Shown: piece by piece, positions 49,052-62,800 of the stretch | Numbering within the stretch: position 1 is the first letter of the stretch | Layout of the letters: each line of letters begins with the position of its first letter | Notes under the pieces: generated by a model | Database searches by the model: none | What the model was told of the DNA's origin: nothing | Seen by the model: the letters and a program-made list of their open reading frames with translations, nothing else | Assembly: GCA_003116975.1 (NCBI GenBank) | Contig: BGKB01000068.1 | Location: 1 to 64,000 of the forward strand | From: Aurantiochytrium sp. KH105 | Lineage: Eukaryota > Sar > Bigyra > Thraustochytrida > Thraustochytriidae | Direction of reading: 5' to 3' | Length of the DNA: 64,000 nt | Program-made: the position numbers and the translations under genes

Positions 49052-50108
49052 TCAGAGACTCGAATTGCCGCCGTCTGACTCAAAGAGGGTATGGAAAGCA
49101 CTGCCTAAATGTTCAATAATGTCAGGCGTGGTGGTGCTTCGATGATGATCTTGAAAGGCGAGACGGTTCGCTGTCCGCGTGAGCACACTTGCCGCAAAAG
49201 CCGCTGGGATGGTCCCCTCGGGGCCCGGAGCCTCCGTCTGACCGTCGCCGGCCCCATTTAGAGCCCAATGCAGAAACACACCACTGCTTCCCGCAAGCAC
49301 GTCGCCCTGTCCTCCACAACGTCGGTTCGAGCCCTGCGCAGTGCTCACCGCCGCACGCCTGCCATCAGTGATGATGTCGACCTCCCCCTTTTGCATGACT
49401 GTCACATTGCCCATCGCGCGCGCCAGACGCACGGCACGTCGCAGCGGGCTCGCTTCGTCGGCGTCGTTGATGTCCATCCACGCCCCAAATTCGTTGTCCA
49501 CACTTTCGGCCACCTTGCTCAGGTCGGGCACTGGCACGTCCTCAGCGTCCTCAAAAAGCGCACGCTCCAAACGGGAAAACTCTACCACATTGGGTGTCAG
49601 CAGGGCGCGCGCATAGCCCTTGACGAGATCGGGCTGCTGTGTCAGTAAAAAGAGCGCATCCCCATCGAGTACAAGTGGCACGTCCTTTCCCATGGCCTCG
49701 CGGATCAGCTTGGTCGTGAGCTTGAGCGTAGTCTCGTCGCGTCCGAGTCCGGGGCCAATGACGAGCACATGGACCCGCGGCAAGAGATCAACGGCCCGGT
49801 CGATGTTCGCCTCGCTCATGGTCGGCAGGACAATGACCTCTGGCGTGTATGACTTGATGGGCACCGCCGCGCTTTCCTCACAGAGAACAAATGCAAGATC
49901 GGCGCCAACCTTGAGCGACGACATCGACGCGTAGTACGGTGCTCCCGTGTACTCGAACGAGCCACCCACAATCGCAATCCTCCCGGCCTGGCCCTTGTGC
50001 ATCGTCTTGGTTAGCTTCGGGACGAGTCTCCGGGCAGCCTCCATGATGCTCGCTCCTTGGGCCATGCTCGACGCGACGACGTCTCGCCCGTCACAGCGCG
50101 AGTCGTCC

Positions 50109-50143
<35 letters not shown>

Positions 50144-50206
50144 AGTGGCCACGCCCGCGGCCACCACCAACGCAAGCCACACCGTCACCACTCGCAGCGT
50201 CCGCAT
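49052..50206 (-). CDS. NAXD: ATP/ADP-dependent (S)-NAD(P)H-hydrate dehydratase
   Basis: The protein has 384 residues. It repairs hydrated NADH and NADPH by dehydration coupled to ATP or ADP. Family marks appear in order: GRIAIVGGSFEYTGAPYYAS, VLVIGPGLGRDE, PLVLDGDALFLL, LLTPNVVEFSRL, MQKGEVDIITDG and RCGGQGDVLAGSSG (about residues 297-310), the nucleotide-binding end of the ribokinase-like fold. The N-terminus MRTLRVVTVWLALVVAAGVA plus a poly-Ala run may be a targeting or signal peptide, as in mitochondrial or ER forms of animal NAXD. The next conserved Met (MEAARRLVPKL) could give a cytosolic form. The epimerase partner NAXE is not in the window. It is divergent from the giant gene. Confidence 0.93.
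50110..50143 (+). repeat. (TGC)11 array, poly-Ala in NAXD
   Basis: A trinucleotide tract encodes about 11 Ala residues after the hydrophobic N-terminal segment of the minus-strand gene. Confidence 0.95.
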
Positions 50207-50854
50207 CAACCAGCTCGGTTCGGTTCTGCTGCACGCCAATCCTACAAGCTGCCCTGGTCTTCATCCTCATCCTCGTCTTCACTCCTTCGTCTTTCCATGC
50301 TGATGCTCATCCGTGATCGTCCTCGATACCGTGCACGATGCGGCGTCCCGGCTTCCATCTTCATATCATTCATAGTAGGCCTACTACGAGGCCCACGCAC
50401 CGTATCGTGCACGGTGTCGCCCCGGATTGAATCATCGTTCAAATGCCATCCTGGCGCCGCTCGAGGGCGAGCGGCGCGGCGGACCCGGAGGAGACGGCTC
50501 TGCGCTCGCGGAACCTCTGCGCGCCCGGCTGGCCGCGGCGCCCCGCACGCGCGCGCCTGCTCGCGGAGAGGACGCGAAAAGCGACGCAGGAAAGGAGCGA
50601 GGAGACGAGACGAGTCGCCAACGCCCGACAGGGGGCGAGCCGGCGACGGCCTGCGCACGTCTAAAACCGTGCCTGCGCAAACGTCAGGGTTCTGCGAGAC
50701 CTGACCTTCCTTCTCTCGCTCCCGCTCTTTCTCTTGGACGTCTAGACGAGTAGATTTCTGACAGCCGCGCCTACGCCGAGCCCTCGTTGCCTCTCGCGCT
50801 CGCGATCGCGCCGAGGACCACCTCGTCAAAAGGGAAAGGAAAAAAAAGGGGAGA
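50207..50854. other. Divergent promoter region
   Basis: A 650-bp spacer between NAXD (-) and the giant gene (+). It contains GTAGGCCTAC near 50376, a perfect 10-bp palindrome. No TATA box was recognised. Confidence 0.5.
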
Positions 50855-53800
50855 ATGACGACTCCTTATGTTTTTGGCGACAAACCTATTTGGGAGCACT
50901 TTGCGCTGCCTGATATCTTCGCCGACCCTTTCATCAATGCAGAAGTACGCCAACGGGAGGCGCCCTCAAGCTCCTTCCACTGCATGGCAGGGTCCATCCA
51001 GCTTTTGGGCGCGGCGCTCAGTAGACTCCTCAGCGAAAAAATGCTAGAAGGCAGCTCGCGACATCTTCGTGCTGTGGCTCTCTTGCAGACCGCTATTTCC
51101 GAGTGCGCGCAAATCGGGGCTCGTCTGCCCCTCTCGCAATTCAAGAACGACACCGAGGACGTCAAACGCAGCGCCCAGTTTCTCGACTTTCTCAATGCCT
51201 TTGTCATGAAAGTCAACTCGCTTCGCGTTGGCGAGGTCCTCTTTTCCCCTGGCGGATGGCGCACTACAGAAAAGGATGGGCATGCTCTTCTCTATGTTCT
51301 CTTACGAAGGGAAAACACATTCACGTTCGCCATCTGCAACACAGGCGAGGGACTCGAATACCACTACGCGCGCGCAGAGACCTCACCGCCAAAGGTCAAA
51401 AGGGCTCTCTCGTACGTTTTCAATAATATCCCGCTCTATCGGCTTTGCGACAGCTCCTTTTGGTTCATGCTCTTCAAACCGCTGGCCTTTCCTGCTGCCA
51501 GCAACGGGCCCGCATTCATATACGAGGTCATCTTGCCCTATCTTAATTCAAAGCCGCTCTACGCGAACGGTATCCTTGACGAACGACAGCGGGGCGCAGA
51601 GGCGGCCGCACAGCCTGCCGCACCTCTCCCAGTACCGGTTCCTGTGCCCTCCGCCTCGCAAAACCCGTTCGAGTCTGCGGCACAGTCGACTGCTGCAGCA
51701 CCTGCTGCAACAGGTCCATCATTTTCATCTGCGGAAGACGATTTTGCCGACTTCTTCTCGGCGGCGCCAAAGTCACAGCCGCCCAAACCGTCGCAGCCGG
51801 CTGCACAATCCACGAGCCATCACAATGATGACGATCCTTTCGGGACTTCCGCATTCTCTGCTCCGTCGACCGGGGGCCGAAATCCTGAGGACGACTTCGC
51901 TGACTTTGGCACCTTTGCCTCGTCCAAGCCTTCGCAAAGTGCGCCAAAGCCACCGACGCTGAAGCCTCCTTCATCACAAACCAAAGCTTCAAAACCTTCT
52001 GTTCCTTCGCAAAAGCAGCAGCGCCAGCAACATCAGCAGCCTGTGCGCCCTCTCGCGCCCCCAGCCTCCGCTGCCTCGAGATCAACGTCTTCCTCTTCCG
52101 CTTCTTCAAAACCTGTTGCTGCCGCTGCTGCTGCCCCTTCTTCAAAATACGAAAACGACCTCGATGCCTTTTTTGGACCTTCCGAGACGGTGTCCTCCGG
52201 AGCATCCACGGCTACGCTTGCACCTACCCCGGCGCCTTCGAGTTCATCCAACAGCATGTTTGCCGGCCTTGATAGCTTCAACAAGCTCCCTGAACGCTCA
52301 CAGCGTGCCCCGTCGACTTCGTCGTCAGCGTCATCGGCAGCCCCGGCTTTGCGTCCGCCTCGCAAAGCCACACCTTCCTCAACGCAATCTCCCGCCCTTA
52401 AACCGGCGCCTCGTGTCCCACGGCAGTCGTCAACGTCTTCGTCTTCTTCCATGGGCTCTGCCGTGCTGCAGCCCATGTCTGTGGCATCTCCACTGATGCC
52501 GACTCCCATGCAGGCCCTGCCTGCATCGCAGCCTGCCCCAAAGCAAGAACCAGATGACCCGTGGGCAATGCTGGGTCCGAGCACATCAATTGCCTCCATG
52601 TCTTCTTCGGTATCGTCTTCATCCTCCTCGACGTCCTCTGCTGCATCTTCGACTGCGGCGCCGGCGTCCACTGCCTCTGTACCTTCAGGCTTTGATTTTG
52701 TGAAAAGCGCTGGCACTTTCCCGGATATGCCGTCTGGCACTCCGCAAACCCAACACGCAGGTCATTCTATTGCTTCACTGAGCGGCCCCGGCATGCCACA
52801 GCCTACCCGAACGTCTTCTCAGCAAATGGCACCATTGCAACAGGCGTACGCATACCAGGGTTCAGGAGCGCAACAATACCAACAGCCGCAGCAGCCCCAG
52901 CAGCAGCAGCAAGGAATGCACTTTGCTCAGTACCAACAGCAACAACCGTACCAGCAGCAACAACCTTATCAGCAGCAACAACCGTATCAGCAGCAGCAGC
53001 AACAACAGCAGTACTATCAGCAACAGCAGCCATCGCAACAGCAATACTATCAACAACAACAACAGCAGCAGCAGCAGCAGCATAACCAGCAATACTATCA
53101 GCAGCAAAACCAGCAAAACCAACAAAGACGCCAAGGTCCCCGAGGAGACCTTGGCCCATGTGGAGATCAGGGCCCATCATTGGCGGGTCCTCAAGGTCAC
53201 GAAGGCGCGCTAGGAGACGCCATGGGCCTCTCGAGCCAGCTTGAAAAGGAGGTCGTTTTCCGTACCGTTCCTCGCGGCGGCGACGTCTCGCTGATGCGTT
53301 GCCTCATGGAGGCCATTCACTGCGGCCTCCGTCTCTTGGGCATGTCGTCACAAGAAGCCAAGAATCTTGGCCTCCTTTTGCGCTGGACACTCACCAAAAT
53401 GATCCAGGCTGATCTTTCAGTGACCGCACGCTACGCGCTAGGCGTAGAGGGTCGCCAAATCGTCGAGACCTCGTGCAAGCAACTCGCCCATGCCGCAGCC
53501 AAGCAAGCCCGCCTCGGCGTGCGTAAAGGCGGCGTCAGTGTCTCGCAGCTCTTTGAAATGAAGCGGACTATCAACGGAATCTCTAGCATTATTGAAAAGA
53601 TACAGCCACGACCTGCACAGCTCCCGCCCGAGTTGCAGCTCGCCTCGAGCGCCATCGACCCTGGGGCAACGGAGTTTGTCTTTTTTGGGAGATTCGCCCA
53701 ACAAAAGGCTATCGAGGGCCTAGCGGGAAGCTCGGCAAAGGCTCCCATCTATCGTCCGGTGCAGCTCACGCTTGTCCCGGACCGCGTATCGTCCTTTAAT

Positions 53801-56800
53801 GACGTCGCCAATGCGCTCCGTCATTGCTGCAACATCTGTACGCTGCTCGCATACCAGAGTGATCTCGTCAAGAACTCGTATTGCCTTCGCGTCGCGCTCG
53901 TGCAGCATCTCTTCACGAGGGTCATCCCGCTTCCGCTTCCTTTGTCGCACCCGCGACGCAACGACCAGTGCTTTTGGGCAGCGACCAACCGCGAAATGCG
54001 CTACGAGACGCAAACCGACCTCTTGCGTCTTCTCTGTTCCGTCGCGGAGCACTTTGGAACCGCTGCTCTTTCGCTGCACGTGACGCGTTCTTTTGACGCA
54101 GCGCGTATTCTCACCATGGCGTGCGTTGCCACCGTTGCGGATGCTATCATGCGCAAAGAGGCCTGTGACATCCCTTCCCTCCTTGCACAGCATTACAGTG
54201 GAACCGCAGATGGTCCCGTCAAACCGTTTGGCGTGGAAATGCGACAGTTCGCCGCCGAGTCTGCAATGTTTCTTCTTCCCGACCCGGCGCTTACGCTCGT
54301 GCGGACGCAAGTTCTGGACTACTTTATCGAGCAAATGGGGCTGCTCGATCGGGACCACATTCTCTTTTCTTGGGAACGCTCCATGCTGTGCGGCCCCGCC
54401 GAAGAGCTCTTCGTCGACCAGCTTTGTCTTCAAATCGGCTATCCGCGCCCTGGAGTGCAGTACGGTCTAGCGCAGCCGCTTGCTCAAGAGAGCGCCAAGG
54501 AGGGTCACGAGCGCCAGCTTTTGGCTGCCCAGTACCTCACCGGTGAGCGTCGCGAAATCCTCACAGACTTTCCGGAACTCGGCTACTTTCGCGATATTGT
54601 GTACATTCTCAAGATTCTCATGGCGCCCACGAGCGACTCGCTTCCGCCCATCAAGGCGTGGATGCCCTGCGATGCCAAGCTCTGCTGGACGGCCGTCTAC
54701 ACAAAACCGCCCAAGGCGAAAAAGACAAAGCCTCCCGCCACTAAGGCCGACGCCAATCAGGCCGCGAACGATGATGACAACAAGCTGCACAAGGATCTCG
54801 AAGGTCTCGACGATCCTGCGGTAAACGGCGATGCCTCGCAACAAAGCCAACAGGTGGCCGTGGTTGAGGATGCCGAGCCGCTGATCGAAAAGCTCATTCT
54901 TCAGCGCCCGCCCTCTGCAAAATTCATGGTCACAGCCTTTGGAGGCACACAACTCAAGTGCGAGTGGCCAGAGAATGAGGACGAAAAGAAGCCCTGGTTC
55001 AAGTCGATCTACAGGCGCATCAAGACCATCTTCTTTAAGCAGGAACCTCGTGCGCCTCCCTCCATGGCAAATCCCTCCTTCCTCGCCGGAACGCCTGTCG
55101 AGACCGAGGATGATGTTTTGCACGTTCGAGATCTTCCTGATTTTGGTGGGCGCATTACGGCCAGCAACGCGGAGCTCCTCATCCAGTACCTGACGGCTCC
55201 ATACCTACGCATTCCTCTGATTCTGCAATTTTTCAGCAACCAGGAGCATACTCTCGCCCTCGCTAGTGAAGAGCTCATGGAAATGGTCGAGTGCGCCGTC
55301 TTCGAGCCCGGTGAGTGGCAGCCGCCAGGCGATGATGCGAGTGCACGGGTCCAAAAGGTTCCCTGCGAGGACAAGCAAAAGGTCCAAGCAACACCTCTTG
55401 GTCTTCTCTTTAATGAACTACGGTACGCGCATCAGGGCGTTGTTTCTCCCATTGAAACGATGATTAGCAACGTGCTCGAAGTCGATACAGGCCGATACTC
55501 CACGTCCTCCTCGCCTGCCGCGCTGTTCACCGTGCGCCTCGCAGTTCGTGTTTATGCTTACATGCAATGCCTTGTCCAGTTCTCGTCATGGCACGAGGGC
55601 AGTGGCGGTCTTGCCATCACCGAAGCCTTGGCCGGGTCGTACATTCGTGGCATTGAGGTACCCAAGGACCTTGCTGAGCAGCTTGCTCAGGTAATCTCGC
55701 ACTGGCGTCTGCTTTTGCTGGGTCGCATCCTTCCCATGCTTGCGTCGTGGCTGCGGCGTTCCACCAACGAAGGCGACATTCGGCTCATGTGCACCTTGCA
55801 TGCCCACATGGCCTACCTTTTCAAGGAAACGAGCTGGAATGGCGATGACCAAGAGGCTCTCAGCGCACAGGAGACAAAGAGCGTGCTCAAGCAGTTCAAT
55901 CACTCCTCCGGCTTTGACTTTTTGTCATCGCCCACGTCCGATACGCCCAATTCGCCTTCCGATGCCACGAGCACGGGTGGCAGTGCCAGTACTAGTGGTG
56001 ATGGCGGCCTTGGGCCCGTCCCCACCGTTGATGGCATACAAGACGCTTCAACAAAAAAGCAAGAGTCTACTTTTCCCAACGCATCAAAGGATTACGCCAC
56101 GCGCGCCGACGTGGCGCACATCAAAACCATCGCGGGTCTTGCCGCCAAGACACTCTTGTGCTCGCAAGTATTCTTGACAGCATCGTACCGTATCGCGGCC
56201 GAGCCGCGCATTCTCAAGTATGGCGACATGGTCTCTGGCGGCCTCGCCGACGAGGTTGAGGAGACAAAACGTTCCGCTATGAGCCGTGCTGCCCCTCGTC
56301 TCGGTCTCGATGAGCTCGAGCTCATGAACGTCTTTCAACGCCATCGCGTTGGTCTGCTGAGCTGGCTCTTGGAACACGAAGGTGCGACGAACGAAATTAT
56401 GGAGTACACCGTATCTGTACTCATTAACGAGCACGACGCGGTCATTGGCGGAGGAAGGAAAAGGCTTCGCGAAGGCGATCACCCGGGTTCCATGGTTCTG
56501 CGCAGCTGGAAGTCGCTCACAACAAAGAACTGTCTTGGTCGCTTCACCATTGACACGGAGCGCTTGGCTGGCGAGGCTCGCGACAGACATCTCACGAAAC
56601 AGCAAGACGGGGAGAAGCAGGAAAATGGTGGCGACGGTCACACCGAGGAAACGGCCACAAGTCTAGAGCAATATCTGCGCGCAGCATCCTCGCAAAAGGT
56701 AGACACCGAGATCAATGTGCAGCTTGGCGAGTTCACGCTGAAGAAGCACCGCGTCGAGCCTGTTGACGAGGAAATGTGCGAGTTTGCAGACTTTGTGAGC

Positions 56801-59800
56801 GTATTTGGAGAAACGATGGCGGACCGCGGTCTTCACAGCGCCGAAGTGAAGAACACCTCGAATCGGTCGTGGATCCGTCTCGTCGGACGCCGTCATGATC
56901 TGCAGCTCTGGCTGCCTGATGGTCGAACGCCCCGGTCCCCCTTTGCTCGCGTCTACCCGGCGCAGCTTCATTCGTACGAGCGCTGGGTGATTGATGTCCT
57001 TACGCCTCTAATGCAGGCCGCCAACTCTGGGGCCTCGGGCGGATCGACTTCGCTTGATTTATATCTGGACGATGATGGCGACGATGGCATCGTCGGCGAA
57101 GGCGAACGTGTGCGGCTCTGTGCAGTCGTCAAAGAGGGATCTGGTCTCGTTTTTCTCAAAGAAATCGTCGTCTTCAGACACGTGATGCCTCGGTTGCTTC
57201 ACGTGTACGACGTTGTTGAGCACGGACGCTTCTACTACACCTCGTTGATTTACTCATCCGACGCAGGCCGCTGCTTGCAGCAGCTGTCAAAGTCAGGTGA
57301 TGGGGTCATGGGTGCTTTGCCTTTTTTGATGCGTCCCAACATGCCCATGGCGTCCCTGGTCATCACGCGCAGCCTCACTGCAACAATGGGTCACCAGATT
57401 TTTGTTCCCGAGCGTCTCTTGTACGGTTTGCTTCCGCAGGCACTCATCGAAGAGTACATGTTCTGGCACAACCCTACCGACAGAATACTCTATGGCTACC
57501 AAAAGGCCGTGCGTACCAAGGCTGGGTCCGCCAAGGATCGAACGCAGATTCGTGTAGTGCTTCGCGCAGGCGAGTCCAAGGGCAGCGTGACGTCGACTGT
57601 CAAGTCCTCGGCTCGCTCCGGGTATGACTTTCTTTCGCGCACTTTCCGCGGCGCCACAGGAACGGGTGGTGTTGGTCCGCAAGTCGACAGCATGGCTGGT
57701 TTCGAATCTCCTCCGATGCGCGCTCTCGTCATGCGCGTTCCGCTTTTGCTCAGCGATGATAACGATTTTCCTGGCCGTAGAAAGCAAGTGACAAAGAAGT
57801 CCAGCGCAGACAAAGAGCGCGAGGACGAGGGCGTCAATGAGCTCCAGGAAGAATCAAAGGACGAGACTGCCGAAGATTCTACCGCCATTGCAGGCGCTGC
57901 TGGGCATCTAGAAGGGGACCAAAACGAGATCGACGACAGCGACGTGAATCCTGAAGAGGAGGGGCTCATGGGAATCGGCATTGAAGACAAGGTCGACCCT
58001 GACGGACAGGTTATGGTATTGGTGGATCTTTTGCAAGTTTGCGCTTCGGAGAGCGGTCCTCTCAAAGACCTTTGCGAAATCCTTTTGCGTCTCGACAATT
58101 TGACGCACATTCTGGCGTGGTCGAGGGCGACCGCGGACGGCGAGACAATTTCCAAGCGGATCGATGTGGTCGAGCTCCCCCGACTCGGTCTCACGTTTTC
58201 TACAGAGGAACACGTCGTCAATGGAAAGACGGAGGTTCGCCTCTACTGCAATGACCATGCGGGTCTCTATGTCAGTAATGCGGTTCGCAAGAGCAAGATG
58301 GCCCAAGATCTCTTGCGCGGAATTCCGCACGGCGTCATTTTGCAAAGGGCCGGTGACAGAACGCTGCATCTCCTGTTGCCCGCGGCTGCCAAGCCAACGC
58401 GCAAGCTGCATCGCGGACAAGGTGGCTTTCACGGCGTCGAGCTCGTGCTGGACCGTAGCGACGTTTCCTGGGTCCGCGGGCTGCAGGATCCTCGCTCGCG
58501 TACTTCCATGCACTACCTGTACCCTGTGCACTCATCGCGTTCTTTTCTGTTCACGCGGACGCTTTCATCAGCGCTGTACCTAATGCTGTTGCACCTGATT
58601 TCCGGCGAGTTCGATCTGGCTTTTCGCCTGACGGACTTTTGCGTCGCGGATACGAGGCTGACCCCCGAAGAATCGCAACTCGTCAAGCAAATTGTACGCG
58701 TGCAAAAGGGCGACACGCGCACCGACGCCATTGCGTGTCGCCTCAAGCTCATTCTCGTCACCGCTGGCACGGAAATGGCCCAGCTCATCCCTTGGAAGAT
58801 CACCGAAGAGCTTGTCGCGTATCTGAACAGGCTGCCTCACGTGAGCGGCGCGTGTCGCCTCACGCGCGAGGAAGAGATGCTCTTGCTTGAACTCCAGTCT
58901 TCCGGTGCCGACGATGACGAGGAAAAAGACGCCGAGGATCTCGTCATGGCCTCGGAAGCTACGGCTGCGGCAACAGCCCAGGCGCCGCCTCGAAGCGCGA
59001 GTGCCAAGGCCAAGGCCGCCAAAGGAAGCGACGCAGCCGAAGGAGAGGCTGGTGAGGGCGAAGGTACGGCCACCGAAGACGAGGACATGGAAGACGGCGA
59101 CGGCGACCTCGTTGAAGGTGCAGGCAAGGCGCCGAGCCGACGTGATGCCTTTCGTCAAGACCCAACACATATTCTTGTCAATCGCATCAACTACCTGCAC
59201 AAACTGGAAGCGCAATATCAGTCGGACCCCGACGCACCATTCTCAGTGCAAGTGCTGAGTCCCGAGGCTCCCACGATGTACCACTTTGACGCGGTGTGCG
59301 ATTTGACTAGCATTGAAGCATCCGACTCGGCCATCAAGAAAATGACCGCGCTCTCCTACACGCGACCCAAGGACGAAGACCTTAGTGGCGTGGCGGCAGT
59401 CAAGCGTCTGTCAAAGTGGTCTCGGCCAGGGCGCATGCGCCTGCACGGCGGCAAGGACAGTCTCGGTTTCCTCTTTTTGTACGAGCTCATGACTGAGTCT
59501 GCCCCGCTCAAGGTGCTTCCCGGAGACTCGCCATTCAATTGGGCTGCAATTCTGCTTCGTCTTATGCCTGCCCGGGACACCAAAGGTCGCGACGTGCTCA
59601 ACTCGATTCTGCGCATTCTCGCCGAAAATCGCTTTCTGGCGCGTGCCGTGCCAAAGTTTGAGGACGCGCGCAAGTTCAAGCTTTCCACGATCTTTCGTGG
59701 TCAAAATGTCCTGCAGCGTCTCCTCACGGAGTTCAGAGATGTCGTGTCGCGTCACAAAGACCGTCTGGTGATCCCTGGCCGCATTCCGCGCTCTCTTTTC

Positions 59801-62800
59801 GAAGTGGGCATTGTCGTTCCGAGTCCATCCCCGCGCGAGCTCTTTGGCACGGGACCTACGGCTGACCGCATGCTTGTTGCCCCGCGCGTCCGCGACCACG
59901 CGTGCGAGCAACGCGAGCTTCGTCCCGTCTCTGTCGATGGCGTCACGCTCAGCGAGGAGGAACTTCGCGCCTTTGCTACGGCTCCCGTGCATTCGGTCAT
60001 TCCTGGGTACATTGACGAGGTGGACACTGTGGAAGGTGGCCTGCGCGCCATGGATGATCTTTCGCAAGATGGGCTGCCTTTCTCGGTGGACAGTCATCCC
60101 AACGCCCGGGCGCACGTGGCCCAAAATATGCTCGCGCGTCTTCGAGAGGACGTGAGGTATTACGGCGAAACAGAAAGTAAAGTGCAAGGTCTGCAGATCA
60201 AGGGTCTCTCGCCAGCTGATATCGATCGGTGCGTGGAGAGCACCGGGGCACTCCAAGGCGCTGAGGTGGCCGTCCACGAAATTCTGAACGCCCTGCACAC
60301 GCAGCTTCGACGAGATAACGAATTTACCTCGCGAGGTATCGAGGCCGTTCTCCGCCTCGCCAATCAAATTAGTCCGGATCCGCCTCCCGCTCGAGCTTCA
60401 GAGGAAGTTGAGCTCGAGCACCGGCGCAAGATTGGTGCGCTGTTTGCGCGCGAGCACGGCCAGGAGGCAACTCTGTGGCTCTCGCTGTTGATTGGAATGA
60501 CTCTTGCCTCGGATGGTTTTGCCGAAGTGAAACGCCTTAACCCATTCCTCTCGGACCAAGATCTTCGATCCCTGGAGGATCTCTTGGCGGCTGTCATGCT
60601 TGCCACCAACCGGGCAGGCCAGCTCGCTAGGTGCATTGCGAGCGCCTCGGGTATCTTGCGCATTCTTGGACAAATGCGCGAGATCTGCGGCTCGAGTGCT
60701 GCTTTCGACTCTGCAGAGGTCGGCGAGAGCATCGAAAATCTCAAACTCGAGGTGCAGCTGACTGCATCCGAGCTCGCCAGTCATCTTGCTTGCAAACGGC
60801 AATACGTGACTATGGAAGAGAGGCGGAGCGCAGATGGCAAGACGTCGATGCGGCTGCGCTACGATCCTCGTCTGCTCGTCTTTGAGTTCATGCAGGATAT
60901 TCTCTTGCGCAAGTCGCAGGTGGAGCTCGTGGAACAGTTCAAGGTAGCCCTACGCGCGGGCGACTCGCGTTGTCATCAAATGCTCATGGGTGCCGGAAAG
61001 ACGACGGTGGTGGCCCCGATCCTCGCGCTTCTTCTTGGCAGCGACAGCGTCTCGCCTCTCGTCATGCAGGTGGTGCCCCGTGCGCTCTTTCAATTTTCTT
61101 GCTCGGTCATGCGTTCGTGCTTCTCGGCCGTGATTCAGAAACAAGTCTACACTTTTACGTATGATCGCTTCAAGCCTCCGTCAAAGACCTTGTACCAAAA
61201 ACTGCTCAAGGCCAAGGCTGCTCGGGGTGTGGTGATTTCGACGCCAACGGCCATCAAGTCGTTCACGCTCAAGTTTGTTGAGACGGTGAACGCCATTCTC
61301 ACGCTCAAGGCGGCCATCGCGGACAACAAAGACACGAGCGAAATGTCCTTTTTTGGCGTATTAGGGCGGCGCATCACTACCACGATTCGTGGCGACCGCC
61401 AGCAGGAGATGAACCAATTGATGTTGCAAAAGCTCATTGTGCAGGCTCAGACATGCGTGCGCATCCTCTCCCTCTTTCGCAACGGCTCGCTCATCCTCGA
61501 CGAGGTGGATCTCATTTTGCATCCCCTCAAGAGCGAGCTGAACTGGCCCATGGGCCAAAAGGAGCCACTCGACTTCACGCGTACACCAACTGGGGCCGTC
61601 ACTGGATTGCGCTGGCGCATTCCTTTTCACCTTCTCGATGCGATTCTCTTTGCAACCGAGCGTCGCATGACTGTCCGGTTCGAGAACAGCCGCGAGGCGC
61701 GCGTGATACTGAACAAACTTCGTGAAGCCATTGACCACGGATGCGAGCGCAAACACCTACAGCGTACCCCGCATCTCATTCTGGTTTCCAAACAGTACTA
61801 CAACCAAGCCATCAAACCGCTAATTGCGCAGTGGATGCTCATTTGGCTTTCGGAGCACAAGATTGTCGGCGTGAGCAACAACGAGCTTCTCGAGTATCTT
61901 CTCAAGGGGTCGGTAGGCGCGCGCCAAAGCGTGACGGAGAAGATCAACCGGTGCCTCACCGACGACCAAATGAAGATGGTGAATCTCGGGCACGACTGGA
62001 TTCGTTCTTTTCTCCCGCACGCCTTGAGCAAGATCAACCGCGTACACTTTGGTCTCTTGACACCGCGCGATCTGCGTCGCGCTCTCGTTCTCGATCCAAA
62101 CATGCCCGAGTCGCGGCGTCTCCTCGCCGTTCCCTTTGTGGGCAAGGATGTCCCGAGTCGAGCTTCTGAGTTCGCGCATCCAGATGTAGTGATTGGGCTC
62201 GCTATTCTGGCATATCGATACGAAGGTCTGCGCTTCACGGACTTTCAGACGGTCCTCGAAGGCCTGCGCGCGCGCGTGGAGACGGAAACGGGCCCGTACC
62301 GCAAGCGCGAAGCTTGCAAGTTGTACTCTCGCTGGGTTCGGCTTGCGGGCGGACGTGTGCGCGGAGAGCTGACAAAGGAGCAGCTCGAGTCCAAGGCTGG
62401 TGATGGTGACGATGCTGATGAGGAGGATGACCTGGACCTTCTGATGATGGATGGATGGGCAGGCGCCGAAGAAGAACTGGCTCGCGCTAATGCCGAGGAC
62501 GAAGCTGCACGTGCGCGTCTCAAGGACGTTGTGCGTCGCGCTGCGTACCTGGGCGGCACGCGTAGCGACGAGGAGGTATTTCAGGATATTTGGCCGCTGC
62601 AACTCGTCGACATGCGAGACATTGAGCAGGTTCGTGTGCTGTACAGATTGCTCTGGCGACTTCCGCACGTGGTCGAGCATTATTTGAACGAGTATGTCTT
62701 CCCACAAACCTGCCGACACCAAGGTCTGAAGCTGTCTGCGTGCGGGCAGGCTCTCGGTGGCGAACTCTTGTACAATCAGCGATTCGGTTTTTCGGGAACG

